NCBI GenBank assembly: GCA_944472155.2
Contig: OX235273.1
Span: 35,685,204-35,749,203, forward strand
Direction: 5' to 3'
DNA length: 64,000 nt
Origin: Trichobilharzia szidati
Taxonomy: Eukaryota > Platyhelminthes > Trematoda > Strigeidida > Schistosomatidae
The notes below the pieces were generated by a model. The model searched no databases, had not been told where the DNA came from, and saw only the letters and a list, made by a program, of their open reading frames with translations. A program made the translations under genes and the position numbers. Below are positions 23,020-32,844 of the stretch, in pieces (the first letter of the stretch is position 1; every line of letters begins with the position of its first letter).

Positions 23020-23855
23020 CAGACTATAAACAATCCAGCATAATGAAGAAAACCCAAATGAATATACATCAAATATGCTAAAAATCTTTAGCAGCGGTCA
23101 AGTGAATGGAATAATCAGCTGATGAAACTCTTATCAAATAGTTCAATTTTTAAGATTATAAAATTACACAAACGAAATTCTTTTTGTATTCTTTAACTTC
23201 AGTAGTGATGTTTGGTAGAATTCTTTATTTGGCGAACGTTTCACTGTCACACTAGATACCGTATATACCAGTATAATCTTCAGGAATCCAGGGAACACCA
23301 TTAATTTAAACATAAAACATTAATTTAAACAAATAAATCGGTTTTCACTTACTTAATGTGTTTGTTTTTTTCAGGACACATTTGAAAGTTGAAAAAGACG
23401 ACCTAATCATACAAATGGTCTTAAATTAGATTCTTATTCGAATAAATCAATATTAGTTAGACATTTTGATCAAGGACTAGATTGACTGCCGCCGACCACA
23501 TACAGAATTCATAGTCTTAATTTTATTTATTTTAATGGTACTAAGTCAGCTTATCAAATAAATGTCATTTGCAAAATGCCTAAATTTCAAGGTGAAAATT
23601 CACCACAGTTTGTTTTTATTTTGTTTTTGAGAAGCCTTGATATTCAGATCACAACATATGCGTGTGATATGTTTGACACGACGAATGCCAATAAAGAAAA
23701 TCCAAGCCGAAATCACATGGTGATATATACTACTGATTAGCTGAAATGAATAGTCGGGAGTCACTTAAGTCTGCCAGATATCACTAAATATGGTTTGTGT
23801 GTGTGTGTGTGTGCGTTAAAACTACAGGAATGAATCAATACAATTGTCTATATTT
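23020..23855. other. No recognisable gene; (GT)n microsatellite
   Basis: AT-rich sequence. A GTGTGTGT run occurs at about 23792-23812. No coding motif seen. Confidence 0.5.
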
Positions 23856-23859
23856 TCAA

Positions 23860-24330
23860 GTATTGGTTTTGTAGGGATTTCATTTGATTGGATGGAGGAT
23901 TTCATCATTGGCTGACATCAATTAGAGGACCACTGGAAAACCTACAGGGAGTACTGGACAGCTGTTTCGTCAGCCTAGTTTGGGACTCTTCATCAGTACA
24001 CACCCACCACAGGAGTTCGAACGCAGGACCTTCTGGTTACAAGGCTAGCGAGCTAGCTCGTAGACCATTAAGCCACTGGGACTCAATCCAATGGCCCATG
24101 AATTTTAACTTCTGCCAATTCACAACATATGCGTCGGTGGCATAGCGGTTAGGACGCTCGCCGACCATGCACATGGTCCAGGGTTCGATCCCCGGCCGAC
24201 ACACTCCCTTACCTCGCTAAGCCAGAAATAATGCTGGTGAAGAGAAGGAATTCACAACATAGCGTGACCATTTCGCAATGTCTTCTTCGATGAGTGACCT
24301 GGGGTTCTAGTGGGAAGCCGTGACCAGTAG
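23860..24330 (-). mobile_element. SINE-alpha with hammerhead-like module, interrupted by SINE-beta
   Basis: The minus-strand copy runs from its tail (23860) to its 5' end (about 24330) and is split at 24130 by SINE-beta. The hammerhead-like module at 23951-23999 has perfect stem I GUACUG/CAGUAC, GAAAC, palindromic stem III ACAGCUGU and a GUC site. Core position 3 is A. It faces the plus copy that begins at about 24310, making a head-to-head pair. Confidence 0.75.
24131..24248 (+). mobile_element. SINE-beta, 3'-truncated, with 13-bp TSD
   Basis: The tRNA-like head GCGTCGGTGGCATAGCGGTT has an A-box followed by the B-box GGTTCGATCCC, then the body CTTACCTCGCTAAGCCAGAA, and stops at AGAGAAGG. 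It is flanked by the exact 13-bp AATTCACAACATA (24117-24129 and 24249-24261), inside a SINE-alpha. The RTE-B-like tail is missing. Confidence 0.85.
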
Positions 24331-24640
24331 GGTGAAGGTGAGGACAGTTAATCATCGAAGAAGACATTACGAAGTGGTCGCGCTATGTTGTGAATTGGCA
24401 GAAGTTAGAATTCATGGACTGGCCATTGGATTGAGTCCCAGTGAGTGGCTTAATGGTCTACGAGCTAGCCCACCTTGTAACCAGGAGGTCCTGGGTTCGA
24501 GCCCTGGCGGTGGGTGAGTACTGTTGAAGAGTCCCAAACTAGGCTGACGAAACAGCTGTCCAGTACTCCCTGTAGGTTTTCCAGTGGTTCTCTAATTGAT
24601 TTCAGCTCATGATGAAATCCTCCATCCAACTGTCTATATA
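24310..24640 (+). mobile_element. SINE-alpha, near full length
   Basis: 5' block, then tRNA-like head (A-box TGGCTTAATGGTCTACGAG, B-box GGGTTCGAGCCC), then hammerhead-like module 24518-24566 (stem I perfect, core UUGAAGA, GAAAC, GUC), then tail. The 5' block is the reverse complement of 24249-24330, so the two SINEs form an inverted repeat. Confidence 0.75.
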
Positions 24641-25072
24641 TCCCGGTGAATACAGTAAAGTCTTTCAAGTCACTTAGTTATATAGTCATTCTCATGTTAA
24701 TCATTATGAACAGTCCTTATTCAAGACTTCAAAACTTGATGTGATATATGTCGCATATTAATTGATGTCCAGGACAGATATTGATGTATTCCAACAGCTT
24801 GTATTCTGAATTGATTCAATGAATAAAGCTTCAGTCAGTTATCAACAGCGACAGAAGACAGTTTGAAGACTTCTAAGTGAAACTGATCCAAATGCTTACT
24901 AGTAAATTATCTTTGCAGTCATCCAGTCATTCTCATACTGAGATTGTTAATTCTATCATCCAATCAGCCACAGAAGTACAGAGCAATTTATCAGTGCAAT
25001 GCATTATTTACACAGTTGGGTTTCAATGAATCCACGAAAATTGATATTACCTATCAGACAGAAAACAAGGAG

Positions 25073-25225
25073 CGCTGAAGGGTGACTTGGAGGAGGTCAT
25101 GTGAAGAGGAGATGAAAGCATGTAGGCAGACTTGGAGCCAGGTGAAAACTCTAGCAGAGAACCGAACGCAATGGAGACGCACGGCTGAAGCCCTGTGTTC
25201 CTCTAGGAATTAAAGGAAATAATAT
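25073..25225 (+). mobile_element. RTE-B 3'-end fragment
   Basis: It carries GGTGACTTGGAGGAGGTCAT through CCTCTAGGAATTAAAGGAAA and an AATAATATAATAATAAT tail. It is a very short 5'-truncated copy, nearly identical to the ends at 31150-31195 and 34230-34290. Confidence 0.8.
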
Positions 25226-25229
25226 AATA

Positions 25230-26088
25230 ATAATTGATAATTTGGATTCCAGTAATGCGTTGAAATCTAGTGAAGCTACCATTTGTACAAATTCAGGAGA
25301 AATGATCAGTTCAAGTGCAGCGATTTCCGCTCCAGTTTCTCGTAACTCAGAGGAGAAGGAAGAATTTTCTCCAGTCTCCACCACATGCCATGCTGCTAAA
25401 ATGGCTTCTTAAGATATTTTAAACTTAGTTGGTAAAATCTCTTGTGATGTTGAATTCATTTCAAAGAATTTTAAGGGTTTATGTTATCCTACTAATCGCC
25501 ATGGATTGATAAACAATCCTTTTGGGAAATACTTTTCCGTGACACTGATTTCAATGAAACGCTGCTAATTCGTCGTAAACATTTTGGGGAACACCTATCA
25601 GTATTCAGCATCCGCTACAGATGTGTAATTCTTCCAAATGAACAATGTGATGACTTTCTTTTTAGGGGGAGGTTTCATAGACGGAGAGTAACTCGACCTA
25701 CAAATATCTTCCAGTGGTCCCCTAGTTGAAAACCATTTAAAAAAGGGGAGGTCTTCATTAGCCCTGAAGTTGTGACTGATGCACGCCATGATATAATAAC
25801 CTGATTGGACAGTTGTTGACTGACTTATCTTGGAAGAAATCCAAGGTCAGGCAGTCAGTCAGACATTGATTATCTATTTACGGTTTAAATTTCCGTGGAT
25901 GTGAAAACGATTTGATGCTCTGTATTGTGAATAATAAAGGTTGTTGTTTTCGGAGTTAAATCTGACTTTCGTGTCTACCTCAGTTTGGGGAATATTTTCA
26001 AGGGTTCCGTCGACTGTAGCGTCGTATCCGGAGGCACACTGTAGTCAAGACAGACAACAATCATTAAAAACAGTAACACTGCGTTATA
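25230..26088. other. No recognisable gene
   Basis: Short frames only. No family signature recognised. Confidence 0.4.
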
Positions 26089-26089
26089 C

Positions 26090-26870
26090 CACAACCTCCC
26101 CCTCAATCACATTATGTTGGATTTTAAGACTGTCACTTTATCACATCCTGTTGTATGGTTGTGAGTAACTGCCTGTAGTGCTATTGAAACGGTAGAAGGC
26201 GACTTAGTAAATGAATGTATATTTGCAATTTCGTATCTCTCTATATGGTGTAGCTATGTACACCTTATCTTCAAAACACTATTTCCACAGACCTCCCGTG
26301 TTGTGCTACTTCTACCCTTCCTCCACATTCTGTTTCTTTGTGTTCCTTTCATGTCTCTTATGTATCCCCGCAAGGCTGTATCATTTGCTTTCTCTGATAT
26401 GAAATGTATCTCCCTCCTGTCTGATGTTTTTATGCCGACGAAAGTCTCTTTATATACTACTGATAAATATTATCAGTAGCACCCGCCACACTATGGCTGA
26501 GCATTTTTCTCTACATTTCTTATCTTCTTAGGATCAACTTATCTAGATTTCGCTGGGTTTTTGTGTTCCTCTGATCCAACTGACCATGGCCTACTATTTT
26601 GACTTGAAAATCATTGCAGGGTATTAGATAAACCAAATTATTTGTTCAATGCGCTCCACAGGATCGTTTAACCGACAATAATTTTTTTCTAGATGCATTT
26701 TCTAGGTTTGAATGCCACTTTTATAATCCTACACAGTGTTTCACAGGTTCCTTCTTCGTATAAAAGCACTACTGGTGTTTTTCAATTCCCTGTCGTTGGT
26801 GTTATTATCTTTTTGTGTATGTCCGTCATGCATATCGTCCTCATTATTTACATTTTAAGTGTACGCAGTG
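26090..26870 (+). repeat. Dispersed repeat D, occupied-site copy
   Basis: This copy is similar to 2450-2900 on both sides of a 306-bp insert at 26185-26490. GTAGTGCTAT before the insert and CTATGGCTGAGC after it match the continuous GTAGTGCTATAGCTGAGC of the other copy. Confidence 0.6.
26185..26490 (+). mobile_element. Unclassified element E in an occupied site
   Basis: This 306-bp insert is flanked by CTAT (26181-26184 and 26491-26494). It starts TGAAACGGTAGAAGGCGAC and ends in the hairpin CTACTGATAAATATTATCAG followed by TAGCACCCGCCACA. It is similar to 16893-17188. It has no coding potential. Confidence 0.65.
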
Positions 26871-26882
26871 TACAGTTTTACA

Positions 26883-26884
<2 letters not shown>

Positions 26885-26916
<32 letters not shown>

Positions 26917-27405
26917 GTATCCTTTAATTCCTACAGGAACATAGGGCTTCACTCGTGCGTCTCCATTGCGTTCGGTTCTCTGCTACAGTCTTCACCTGGC
27001 TCCAAGCCTTCCCACACGTTTTCATCTCCTCTTCACATGACCTCCTCCAAGTCACCCTCACACTAACGACCAACTCGCCGCTTCCCATTCAGTTCCACTC
27101 GAGGGCTTGTCTAGTGATCTCACTTGATGGTTTCCTCAGAGTATGGCCAATCCACTTCCATTTCTTCTTGCATATTTTTTGCACAATCGGTTCCTGGTTG
27201 GTTCGCTCCCAGCGATCTCTGTTGCTGATCTTTACTGGCCGGCCATCTGATCTTGAGTATTGAGCGAAGACAACTGTTAATGAAGGTCTGTAGTTTGTGT
27301 GAGATGCTGTTTATAACGCGTCAAGTCTCTGATCCGTATAGTAGCACTGACTGACTTCACATTGGAGTTGAAAATCAGGATCTTATTTTTGATGATGAGA
27401 GTTGT
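26885..27405 (-). mobile_element. RTE-B 3' part with long (TTA)n tail
   Basis: The minus-strand copy has a (TTA)n run of more than 30 bp at its 3' tail (26885-26918), then the CCTACAGGAATTAAAGG end, and reaches the LKSVW/SIKNKI segment near 27380. No intact frame. Confidence 0.8.
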
Positions 27406-27614
27406 TGACCATATACTTCCTGAATAATTTTTCGAGATGATAATCGTGTATCAAAGCTTCTCCTATATGTCTTACTTCCTACCTTAGATTTCCTTTGGTA
27501 CTATTTCATTATTTTGCCCTATTACTTAAATTGATATGATTATGAGCAATAATTTATGCTCGAAACGTCATCCTATTGTTAATAATGCATCACTGTGTGA
27601 CATTTAAAATAAAC

Positions 27615-27873
27615 TTATCTAATTATTACAAAAGATTTTGTATTTCCCAATGAATGCAAAATATTCTTTTCCATAACTTCATCATCAGGTTCTACAGTTA
27701 TATATCCATCCATAATAGTGAATGAATTAGTGTTATTAACAACATTAATGTAGTTTAAATAACATCGAATCAATAATAATAATATCAATGGATTACAGTT
27801 CAAAAGCATCAGCATAACAATACACTGAATATTAGCTAAGATAACAATACAAATTCATGAATTTATAGTCTCC
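27615..27873 (-). mobile_element. PLE terminal repeat-like segment, left arm
   Basis: The part from about 27770 to 27885 is the reverse complement of 28413-28530 (shared core ATAAATTCATGAATTTGTAT and GTAATCCATTGATATTATTA). Sequences of this type flank the PLE nuclease fragment and recur near 59690-59880. Inverted terminal arms are known from Penelope-like elements; the identification here is inference. Confidence 0.6.
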
Positions 27874-27885
27874 ACTGAAGGCCAG

Positions 27886-28093
27886 ATGCGTCGGTGGAAC
27901 AGCGGTAGAATACTCGCCAACCACGCATGTAGTCCGGGGTTCGATCCCTGACCGACGCACGGGCATGAATGAGGCTACCAACTCCAACCTGTAAAAATAA
28001 ACACCACTGCTACAGAAACTTCAGACCTCTAGCTTGAAGCCCTATGTTCCACTGGGAACGTAAAGGAATAAAAACGAAAAAAATAATAACAAG
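27886..28093 (+). mobile_element. SINE-beta, complete, with 12-bp TSD
   Basis: Complete SINE-beta: head GCGTCGGTGGAACAGCGGTA (A-box), B-box GGTTCGATCCC, body, the tail TTGAAGCCCTATGTTCCACT plus GGGAAC, and an A-rich end. The exact 12-bp ACTGAAGGCCAG flanks it (27874-27885 and 28094-28105). It sits inside a Penelope-like copy. The tail is identical over 26 bp to the RTE-B end at about 11034-11059. Confidence 0.88.
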
Positions 28094-28095
28094 AC

Positions 28096-28383
28096 TGAAG
28101 GCCAGTGCTTGTGGAGCGAGTTATATTGGCCGTTGCTCTAGGAACTTGATTTTTCGTGCTAAGGAACATCAACCAGTGTGGCTAAGTAAAGGTGTAGTAA
28201 AAACCATCAACAGTTCAATATTAGACCACCTGGTCCAAACTGGCCACAAAGCCAGCATTGAAGAATCCTTCTCTATCATCTACAGGGTATCAAATAAATT
28301 TCCAAAAACATCCAGGTACCACATACTCCAAACAGCAGAGGCTATCGCGATTCACCTGAAACAACCAGTGCTTTGTGTGTAGA
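28096..28383 (+). pseudogene. PLE GIY-YIG nuclease and C-terminus
   Basis: The frame reads KASACGASYIGRCSRNLIFR-AKEHQPVWLS (Y-I-G present; Arg and EH downstream) and continues to SILDHLVQTGHKASIEESFS, SRYHILQTAEAIAIHLKQP and a stop. It matches the C-terminus of Penelope-type proteins; the same C-terminal motif occurs at 62307-62522. The upstream RT portion is absent, and the SINE-beta lies at its 5' edge. Right inverted arm follows at 28413-28530. Confidence 0.8.
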
Positions 28384-28524
28384 AGAAGCAAGTTCAGCCA
28401 CTACTACCGCTCTGGCCTTCAGTGGAGACTATAAATTCATGAATTTGTATTATTATTTTACCTAATTTTTCTGATATTCAGTGTATTGTTATGTTTATGC
28501 TATCGAACTGTAATCCATTGATAT

Positions 28525-29365
28525 TATTATTATTATCTTGGGTTCCGAGTGGAACATAGGGCTTCAACAACACATATCCACTTTGTCCTATCTTCTGCCG
28601 TCCTCTTCAGCTAAGTCCACGATTGCACATAATCTCTTATCTCCTCCTCACACGATCTCCCCCGTGTCACCCTCGCACTGACCACTCACTCATCACTTCC
28701 CGTTGGTATTCCCCTCGAGTGATGATCTGGCGCGCGTTGTCATTCGACGGCCTCCTCAATGTATGCCCGATTCATCTGTATTTTCTCCTACATATTTCTT
28801 GAGCGATCGACTCTTGTCTGTTGGTTTGCTGCCAGCCAGAGTTTCTTGTTGCTAATTCTTTCTGGCTGGCCAGCTGGCCATTTGATCTTCAGTATGGAGC
28901 CAGAGAAGGCAGCTGTTGATGAAAGTCTGCAACTTATTGGAAATCCTTTTCCTGACACGCAGTGCAAGTTTCTGATCCGTATAGAAGCTGTGACTGACTG
29001 ACTTGACATTGGTGTTGAAAATTCGAATCTTGTTCTTTATGGTGGCTGAGTGCAGAATACTTCCAAACTGATTTCAGGTTGACGAAGGCGTATCTTGCCT
29101 TTCCGATTCTGACTTTGACATCTTCATCCGTTCGGCTGACTGTGGTTGAAACGACGCTGGCTGCCTAGATAAGTGAAGGAAGTGAGTGACCTCTGTTAAA
29201 TCTCTCCCGTTGATGTGGATTGGCGCTGGTTGCGGTTCGTTGGTTATCTTCATTACCTCCATTTTCTCTATGTTCACCTGCAGTCCTGTCCTCGCTGTCT
29301 GCTTCTTCAGTCAGTTTGTTGGTTTTCGCCTGCCTGTAAGTCTTCGAGGGCTTGGATACTGTTCA
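28525..29365 (-). mobile_element. RTE-B, post-RT part and 3' tail
   Basis: Minus-strand copy from the (ATT)n tail at 28525 through the C-terminus. It includes MNIEKMEVMKITNEPQPAPI (29074-29277) and ends near the LEDLQA-like segment at 29340. Frames are broken. Confidence 0.8.
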
Positions 29366-29369
29366 GACG

Positions 29370-30070
29370 TCCAGACTGATGCAAGTAGAGTCTTAGAGAA
29401 AGACAAGTAGTCGTTCAATGATGTTGTTAGTGTTTTTTAATAGACCAACGTCAAAGTGTGTTTACTTTACCATCCCTTGACTCGACAAAGCTGTCGGTGT
29501 AGTGAAATCAAAAATCAATATCCATCTTTTTATCAAAAAAACAACAGACAGATTCGAATACAAAATAATCAACCGATCAATACTAATTGCTTATGAACCA
29601 ACCTCAAAATATAACAAAAATCTAAATTCTGAAATCGGTAGAATGACGATAAAAATTAGAAGGAAAAATTTCATACATTTTCGAGGTGCTTATGATACAC
29701 TGACAAGTAAGGAGCCTAATATTAAGTAACTTATTAATAGTGACCTAATTTCACCAGCCAGTGAAACGTTTACCAACTAAATTGAAGCTGATTCGGTTCC
29801 ATTATCGAAAACCAGTATAGTTTTGCATTTAGATGGGGGGGAGGGGGTAGATACTACAAAACATAGTTAAGGAATTCTAAACTAAACCTCATAAATAATC
29901 AGAAACTCAATAAGACATTGAAACGACTGGTTTGTTTTAATGTATCATTTTCATAAAGTAACATATTAGCGTTTAAAACAATATATACTGGCGTTCGACT
30001 GCCAACAAAGACATCATGAGTCAGTAAAATGTGGGTTCATTCAAAATAACAACAGCCACTTTTAGACCGT
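29370..30070. other. No recognisable gene
   Basis: AT-rich sequence with one 75-codon lysine/asparagine-rich frame (29502-29729) that matches nothing I know. Confidence 0.4.
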
Positions 30071-30074
30071 CTGT

Positions 30075-31302
30075 ACGTCGGTGGTTCAGTGATACAATGC
30101 TTACCAACCATGCACGTGGTTCGGGTTCCATTCCTGCCCGAAGAACTCTTTAACCCCATTTAGCCGGCAGTAGGCACAGTAAACAAGGGGAGGTTGGGAT
30201 TGAGGCTGGCAATATCAGCGCGGAATACTTCGAAGTGAGTAAGACAAGGCTGCCTACTATCACCAATGATTTTCCTGATTGTAGTAGATTGGATAATGCG
30301 ACAAACAACGGGCAATGAGGAAACAGGCATAAAATGGACTCACACAAAACACTTGCAGGATCACCGATGATATATGTCTGATTTCCCACAAACTGGAAGA
30401 TATGCAAGCGAAAAGCAACAAGTTGGCAGAAGATGCATCAAAGATAGGACTGCAGGTGAACATAGAGAAAAGAGGTGATGAAGATTTCTGGGCAACACCA
30501 CCAACAGCAACAACAACAACAGACAACGATCAGCCAGCATAAATGGGAGGAAACTGAAAGAAACAACCTCCTTTACCCACCTGGGAAGCATAGTTTCAAA
30601 TACATGCGGAACTGACGAGGATATCAAAGCAAGAATTGGGAAAGCAAGACAAGCTTTCATTACTCTCAAGTCTGTGTGGAGATCAACAGCACTCAGCATC
30701 AAAAATAAGGTCTGGATTTTCAAATCCAATGTGAAGTCAGTCAGTGCTACTATACGGACCAGAGACTTGCACTGCGCGTCATAAAGAGCATCTCAGACAA
30801 ACTACAGACCTTCATTAACAGTTGTCTCCACTCAGTTCTCAAGATCAGATGGCTGGCCAGAAAACATCAGAAACAGAGATCTCTGGGAGCGAACCAACAC
30901 AGCAGGAACCGATTGTGAAACAAATAGGCAGGAAGAAATGGAGATGGATTGGCCATACTCTGAGGAAACCATCAAGTAACATCACTAGACAAGCCATTGC
31001 TCGAGTGGAACCCGACTGAATGGGAAGCGGCGAGTTGGTCATCAGTGCAAGGGTGACTTGGAGGAGGTCATGTGAAGAGGAGATGAAAGCGTGTGGGCAG
31101 ACTTGGAGCCAGGTGAAGACTCTAGCAGAGAACCGAACGCAATGGAGACGCACGGCTGAAGCCCTGTGTTCCTCTAGGAATTAAAGGAAACAATAATAAT
31201 AATATCACCGCGTAAAAGCAATCCCGTCGCTATTGAAACTTCACAGCTCAAGCTTGAAACCCCATGTTGTTCCACTCGGAATGTAAAGGAGTGAAAAGGC
31301 AT
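30075..31302 (+). mobile_element. SINE-beta split by an RTE-B insertion
   Basis: The head (GTCGGTGGTTCAGTGATACA, B-box-like GGGTTCCATTCC) and body lie at 30075-30222. The remaining body and tail (GTAAAAGCAATCCCGTCG, CTCAAGCTTGAAACCCCATG) lie at 31213-31302. The nested RTE-B is bordered by AATATCAGCGCG and AATATCACCGCG. Confidence 0.8.
30223..31200 (+). mobile_element. RTE-B nested in SINE-beta, 12-bp TSD
   Basis: A 978-bp, 5'-truncated RTE-B begins in the RT region just before the GCCTACTATCACC/VDWIM block and ends CCTCTAGGAATTAAAGGAAA with CAATAATAAT. The flanking 12-mers match at 11 of 12 bases. Nucleotide similarity to 33330-34290 is high, but frameshifts abolish the protein. Confidence 0.85.
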
Positions 31303-31368
31303 GACTTTGGAAATTTTACTCAACAGCTTCTTATGTTTCCGTCTAGTTTGCAAGGATCTGCATATATT

Positions 31369-31557
31369 TTATTTATTTTTGATTATAGCTTGAAACCACA
31401 CAGTATTTTTGTTACAGGTATGGAATTTTCATCATGTGATATCGGTAGCCCAAATTTTGCAGGCCAACCATTGATATCAGGTTTGCGTCGGCAGAGGGCC
31501 GAATCCCGAAGCATGTGTATGGTCGGCGAGAGTCCTAACCACTGTGCCACCGACGCA
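31369..31557 (-). mobile_element. SINE-beta2 (beta head, different body), 8-bp TSD
   Basis: On the minus strand it starts TGCGTCGGTGGCACAGTGGT, like SINE-beta. After the B-box region it continues CCTGATATCAATGGTTGGCC and ACCGATATCACATGATGAAA, ending in a T/A-rich tail. It does not contain the RTE-B-like tail. It is flanked by CATATATT (31361-31368 and 31558-31565). A sister copy lies at 35636-35830. Confidence 0.8.
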
Positions 31558-31754
31558 CATATATTGTGTAGCGACTAATGAAGCTACCTGACTGTCACAT
31601 TTCGGTAGCTGGAGTAGGGTTCAAACCCACTAGTTGATAGTCCTACGCCTAGATCAATGACCAACAAGTTCACTAAACAGATAAAATACTTGGAATACAC
31701 AAAGATATCCCGAAGGGATATAAACAGGTGCTTTATTCTCCACTACATTTTTAG

Positions 31755-31900
31755 GATTATTATTCTCTTAGGTAGCCAGTGGGAAATAAGGCTTCAACAG
31801 AGCATCTCCATTTCATGATGTTCTCTCCAGTCCTTCTTAGCTGACTCCACCACTGCCCATAAGCTCCCATCTCCTCGTCACACTATTTCCGGGGCATGAG
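31755..31900 (-). mobile_element. RTE-B 3'-end fragment
   Basis: The minus-strand tail ATTATTATTCTCTTAGGTAG with the AGGGCTTCAACAGAGCATCT-type terminus recurs. No coding capacity. Confidence 0.6.
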
Positions 31901-32840
31901 GCTTTCGAGTGGTTGCGTCACAGGATGATACTACATGCTGTTCTGGTTTCACAAGAGGCTAGGATGAGTGTATTCAGTTCTTCTGAAAACCAATACATAA
32001 TTGCCCAGTCAGTGGATGCATCGTTCAGTGAATAGCCTCGCCTAGCTTACTTACTAGGCGGTCCTAAGCCCGGAAAAAGAGGGAAGGATCTGCGTGGGGC
32101 TAGTGACGCTATCCCAGAAAATCAACCCAGTCGTTAGAGGAAATTCAACGCAAACATTTTATAGACAACAACATCTAATTCATAAAAAATCGCCATTAGG
32201 ACATATAGAGAACGACGATATGTGATTCAATGAAGAAGAAGAGGCTCTTTCTGGTGAATTCATTTTCTTTAGCTGTACAATTGCAGTTATATACAAACCC
32301 TCCTAACTCTTTCCTAACATAACCATATGTCAGGTAAAGTTGCTGGACGAATAAGGCTTTGGCTCAGTATGCGTAAAACGTGTCCTAGTTACCTCAGTCG
32401 GTGTACCTTCACAAACTTATCGATTAACTTATCCTTCTTACCTCAGTATTACTCAGCATATTATACTATTTACCATAGGTGATAGGACGTGAACATCTGT
32501 AGTCGAATTCCTTCTTCAGAATCTGCCAAAGACAAAATACTTTCGTGTCCTTTGCATTGCTGAAGCTCTTGCCACCAAGACAGAGAAACTGGAGCTCTAC
32601 ATACATACAGAAGAAAAATTCTTCAACCACTTCTGCTGTCAACGTAATAATCTTATTGTTTTCAATCAGTTTTTTCTCCCAAACTCTTCTATTTCCTTCG
32701 AACTGTTACAATAATCTCACACTTATTAAATTATTTATCTCATTACGTAACTCTAACACCCTTATTCAACAGTCTTCATTTCTACCTTCATGGTAGAGTA
32801 GAAAGCAGGTATAGGCATTTATTTATTTATTTAATCTATA
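31900..32840. other. No recognisable gene; fold-back element scrap
   Basis: At about 32220-32300 the sequence (AGAAGAAGAGGCTCTTTCTG, TTTAGCTGTACAATTGCAGT) resembles the terminal arms of the fold-back element at 35171-36436. The rest holds nothing I can name. Confidence 0.45.
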
Positions 32841-32844
32841 TACC

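Noticed and set aside
24131..24205. tRNA genes (several sites with good A and B boxes)
   Set aside because: All belong to dispersed families with a common body and tail, and acceptor stems do not pair; they are SINE heads, not tRNA genes.
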